Below, one piece after another: positions 5,947-7,900 of a stretch of 7,900 nt of DNA. Below the pieces are notes generated by a model. The model had not been told where the DNA came from and did no database searches. It saw only the letters and a program-made list of their open reading frames with translations. Source of the DNA: Lachnospiraceae bacterium (lineage in GTDB: Bacteria; Bacillota; Clostridia; Lachnospirales; Lachnospiraceae); contig JAILIO010000142.1 of NCBI GenBank assembly GCA_024695225.1, positions 1-7,900 of the forward strand, written 5' to 3'. Each line of letters begins with the position of its first letter. The stretch's first letter is position 1. The position numbers and the translations under genes are program-made.

Positions 5947-6972
5947 TTGGCAAAGAAAGAATTAGACTGGGGTGAGATCGGTTTCTCATACATAAAGACC
6001 GATTATCGTTATGTCTCAAATTACAAGGACGGTTCCTGGGACGAGGGTGTTCTCACCGGGGACGACATGATCACCATCACTGAATGCGCGGGAGTGCTTC
6101 AGTATTCTCAGAGCTGTTTCGAAGGTCTTAAGGCCTATGAGACCGAGGACGGACACATCGTCGCTTTCAGACCGGACATGAACGGTGAGAGGATGGTGAA
6201 TTCCTGTAAGAGACTTGAGATGCCCGCTTTCCCCAAGGAAAGATTTGTACAGGCCGTGATAGAGACGGTTGCCGCAAATGAGGACTGGGTTCCTCCTTAC
6301 GGCTCAGGCGCCACTCTTTATATCAGACCTTATATGTTCGGGTCTTCAGCCGTCATCGGCGTGAAGCCTGCCGAAGAGTATCAGTTCAGGATCCTGACAA
6401 CCCCTGTGGGACCTTATTTCAAAGGGGGCGCAAAGCCCATTTCCATAAGGGTCAGTGATTTTGACAGGGCGGCCCCCAAGGGAACCGGAAATGTAAAGGC
6501 CGGCCTCAATTATGCCATGAGCCTTCACCCCATAATGATCGCCCACAGAGAGGGCTTTGCAGAGAATCTCTATCTGGATGCAGGCACCAGGACCAGGGTT
6601 GAAGAGACAGGAGGAGCCAATTTCCTCTTTGTCACAAAGGACAATACCGTGGTCACACCCCGTTCGGACAGCATTCTGCCCTCCATCACCAGACGTTCTC
6701 TCATGTATGTGGCAGAGCATTATCTGGGACTCAAGACCGAGGAGAGACCCGTTTACTTTGACGAGGTTTCCGACTTTGCCGAGTGCGGACTCTGCGGTAC
6801 AGCTGCAGTTATTTCCCCTGTCGGCATGATAAATGACCACGGCCATGAGATCTGCTTCCCCAGCGGTATGGAGAAGATGGGACCTGTGATACAGAAACTC
6901 TATGATACCCTTACGGGCATTCAGATGGGCAGGATAGAAGCCCCCGAGGGATGGATTCAGGTTATAAAGTGA
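5947..6972 (+). CDS. ilvE: Branched-chain amino acid aminotransferase IlvE
   Basis: A PLP-dependent class IV aminotransferase, 341 residues, that reversibly transfers the amino group between glutamate and the keto acids of leucine, isoleucine and valine; cytoplasmic, last step of their synthesis or first of their breakdown. The Schiff-base lysine is K184 in GTGNVKAGLNYA. Other landmarks: YSQSCFEGLKAY (53-64), AFRPDMN with R75 (73-79), YIRPYMFGS (125-133), the cofactor-binding EETGGANFLFV (219-229) and CGTAAVISPVG (283-293). Length and motifs match the longer, eukaryote-like BCAT branch. Two cysteines (C280, C283) form CGLC but lie before the GTA motif, not where the redox CXXC of human BCAT lies, so a redox switch should not be assumed. 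It starts with TTG behind a strong ribosome site and promoter, with a hairpin in the leader. The next gene follows after 6 bases. Confidence 0.96.
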   Translation: MAKKELDWGEIGFSYIKTDYRYVSNYKDGSWDEGVLTGDDMITITECAGVLQYSQSCFEGLKAYETEDGHIVAFRPDMNGERMVNSCKRLEMPAFPKERFVQAVIETVAANEDWVPPYGSGATLYIRPYMFGSSAVIGVKPAEEYQFRILTTPVGPYFKGGAKPISIRVSDFDRAAPKGTGNVKAGLNYAMSLHPIMIAHREGFAENLYLDAGTRTRVEETGGANFLFVTKDNTVVTPRSDSILPSITRRSLMYVAEHYLGLKTEERPVYFDEVSDFAECGLCGTAAVISPVGMINDHGHEICFPSGMEKMGPVIQKLYDTLTGIQMGRIEAPEGWIQVIK

Positions 6973-6978
6973 GTATAT

Positions 6979-7900
6979 ATGAATTATGACGTTATCATCA
7001 TAGGCGCGGGACCGGGCGGAATATTCTGCGCCTATGAGCTGTTAAAAGAAAAAAAAGATATGAAAGTCCTTTTGATCGAAAAGGGACGCTGCATAAAGGA
7101 CCGTTCATGTCCAAAGAGAAAGACCGGAGTGTGCATGGGGTGTAAGCCCTGTTCCATAACCACCGGGTTCGCCGGCGCCGGCGCTTTTTCCGATGGAAAA
7201 CTTTCCCTTTCCCCGGATGTTGGCGGAAATCTTCCTGTCATACTGGGATACGATGAGACCAGGCGTCTCATAAAGAAATCAGACGACATATATCTCTCCT
7301 TCGGCGCGGACAAACATGTGTACGGCGTGGACCGTATGGAGGCCATAAGGGAGATACGCAGGAAGGCCATAATAGCAAATCTCAAGCTGGTGGAGTGCCC
7401 CATAAGACATCTGGGCACCGAGGAAGGCTACAGGATCTACGGCAGGATAGAAGACCATCTGAGAGAAGAAGGGGCTGAGATGATATTCAACACCATGGTG
7501 GACGATATCATCATCGAGAACGGCAGGGCTGTGGGTGTCAGGTGCTCCAACGGAAATGAGTACAGAGGAGACAGGATAGTGTGCTCTGTCGGCCGGGAAG
7601 GAGCCGACTGGTTCAGCGGGCTCTGCCGCGACAACGGCATAGAGACCACCCCCGGAACTGTGGATGTGGGCGTCAGGGTTGAAGTCAGAAATGAGATCAT
7701 GCAGGAACTGAATGAGAACCTCTATGAGGCAAAGCTCATCTGTCATACACCTACATTTGACGACAAGGCCAGGACCTTCTGCACCAATCCTGCGGGAGAG
7801 GTGGCTACGGAATATTACGAGGGCGGACTGGCAGTGGTAAACGGCCACGCCTACAAGTCTTCGGAATACAGCACTGAAAATACAAACTTTGCGATCCTTG
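6979..7900 (+). CDS. FAD-dependent oxidoreductase, COG2509 type, 3' partial
   Basis: The frame opens at ATG 6979 and remains open to the window end (307 codons seen). The N-terminus MNYDVIIIGAGPGGIFCAYEL is a Rossmann dinucleotide fold with GAGPGG (9-14) and E34, placed to bind the FAD ribose. The segment TGFAGAGAFSDGKLSLS (62-78) is the mark of the uncharacterised FAD-dependent dehydrogenases grouped as COG2509. Five cysteines lie in a short stretch (C38, C44, C52, C55, C58; GVCMGCKPC at 50-58), so a bound metal or iron-sulfur cluster, or redox thiols, are possible but unproven. IVCSVGREGADW (200-211) is the likely second nucleotide-contact strand. The substrate is unknown. The start lies 6 bases after the ilvE stop with only a weak GTGAG ribosome site, so it is probably translated from the ilvE transcript. 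The C-terminal third, including the last FAD motif, is outside the window. Confidence 0.88.
   Translation, partial: MNYDVIIIGAGPGGIFCAYELLKEKKDMKVLLIEKGRCIKDRSCPKRKTGVCMGCKPCSITTGFAGAGAFSDGKLSLSPDVGGNLPVILGYDETRRLIKKSDDIYLSFGADKHVYGVDRMEAIREIRRKAIIANLKLVECPIRHLGTEEGYRIYGRIEDHLREEGAEMIFNTMVDDIIIENGRAVGVRCSNGNEYRGDRIVCSVGREGADWFSGLCRDNGIETTPGTVDVGVRVEVRNEIMQELNENLYEAKLICHTPTFDDKARTFCTNPAGEVATEYYEGGLAVVNGHAYKSSEYSTENTNFAIL

Noticed and set aside
7279..7848. 189-codon minus-strand open frame near the right end
   Set aside because: The plus strand here encodes the COG2509 flavoprotein, with recognisable family motifs and operon-like spacing to ilvE; the minus frame has no supporting signal.

Overview
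The window looks like ordinary chromosomal DNA from a Gram-positive anaerobe of the Clostridia, most likely a member of the Lachnospiraceae. This is inferred from strong GGAGG-type ribosome sites, TTG and GTG starts, frequent AGA/AGG and ATA codons, a Bacillus-type ThyA, a clostridial TraX-like membrane protein and a COG2509-type flavoprotein. The species cannot be fixed from the sequence alone. I see no rRNA, tRNA, CRISPR array, transposase, integrase or phage gene.

Layout, left to right. (1) The 3' part of a membrane-bound GGDEF diguanylate cyclase (1-989, cut by the window edge) overlaps by 8 bases a TraX-family multi-pass membrane protein (982-1758). (2) A plus-strand block follows: a beta-CASP metallo-beta-lactamase RNase-like protein (1820-3424), thymidylate synthase ThyA (3430-4278) and dihydrofolate reductase FolA (4415-4903). 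ThyA consumes methylene-tetrahydrofolate and releases dihydrofolate, which FolA reduces, so these two genes form the dTMP/folate cycle. The thyA-folA gap holds a possible small ORF with a good ribosome site. (3) One minus-strand gene (4905-5606) converges on folA with a single base between the stop codons. It encodes a single-pass membrane protein with an extracytoplasmic domain of unknown function. (4) A 340-base divergent intergenic region carries a promoter for each side and a strong hairpin just before ilvE. (5) The branched-chain aminotransferase gene ilvE (5947-6972) is followed after 6 bases by a FAD-dependent oxidoreductase of the COG2509 type (6979 to beyond the window end) with a dense N-terminal cysteine cluster.

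Nothing here is clearly an undescribed system. The points most worth a second look are the ilvE leader (hairpin plus a tiny branched-chain-residue-rich reading frame), the ilvE-COG2509 pairing, the GGDEF-TraX overlap, the small ORF between thyA and folA, and the uncharacterised minus-strand membrane protein.
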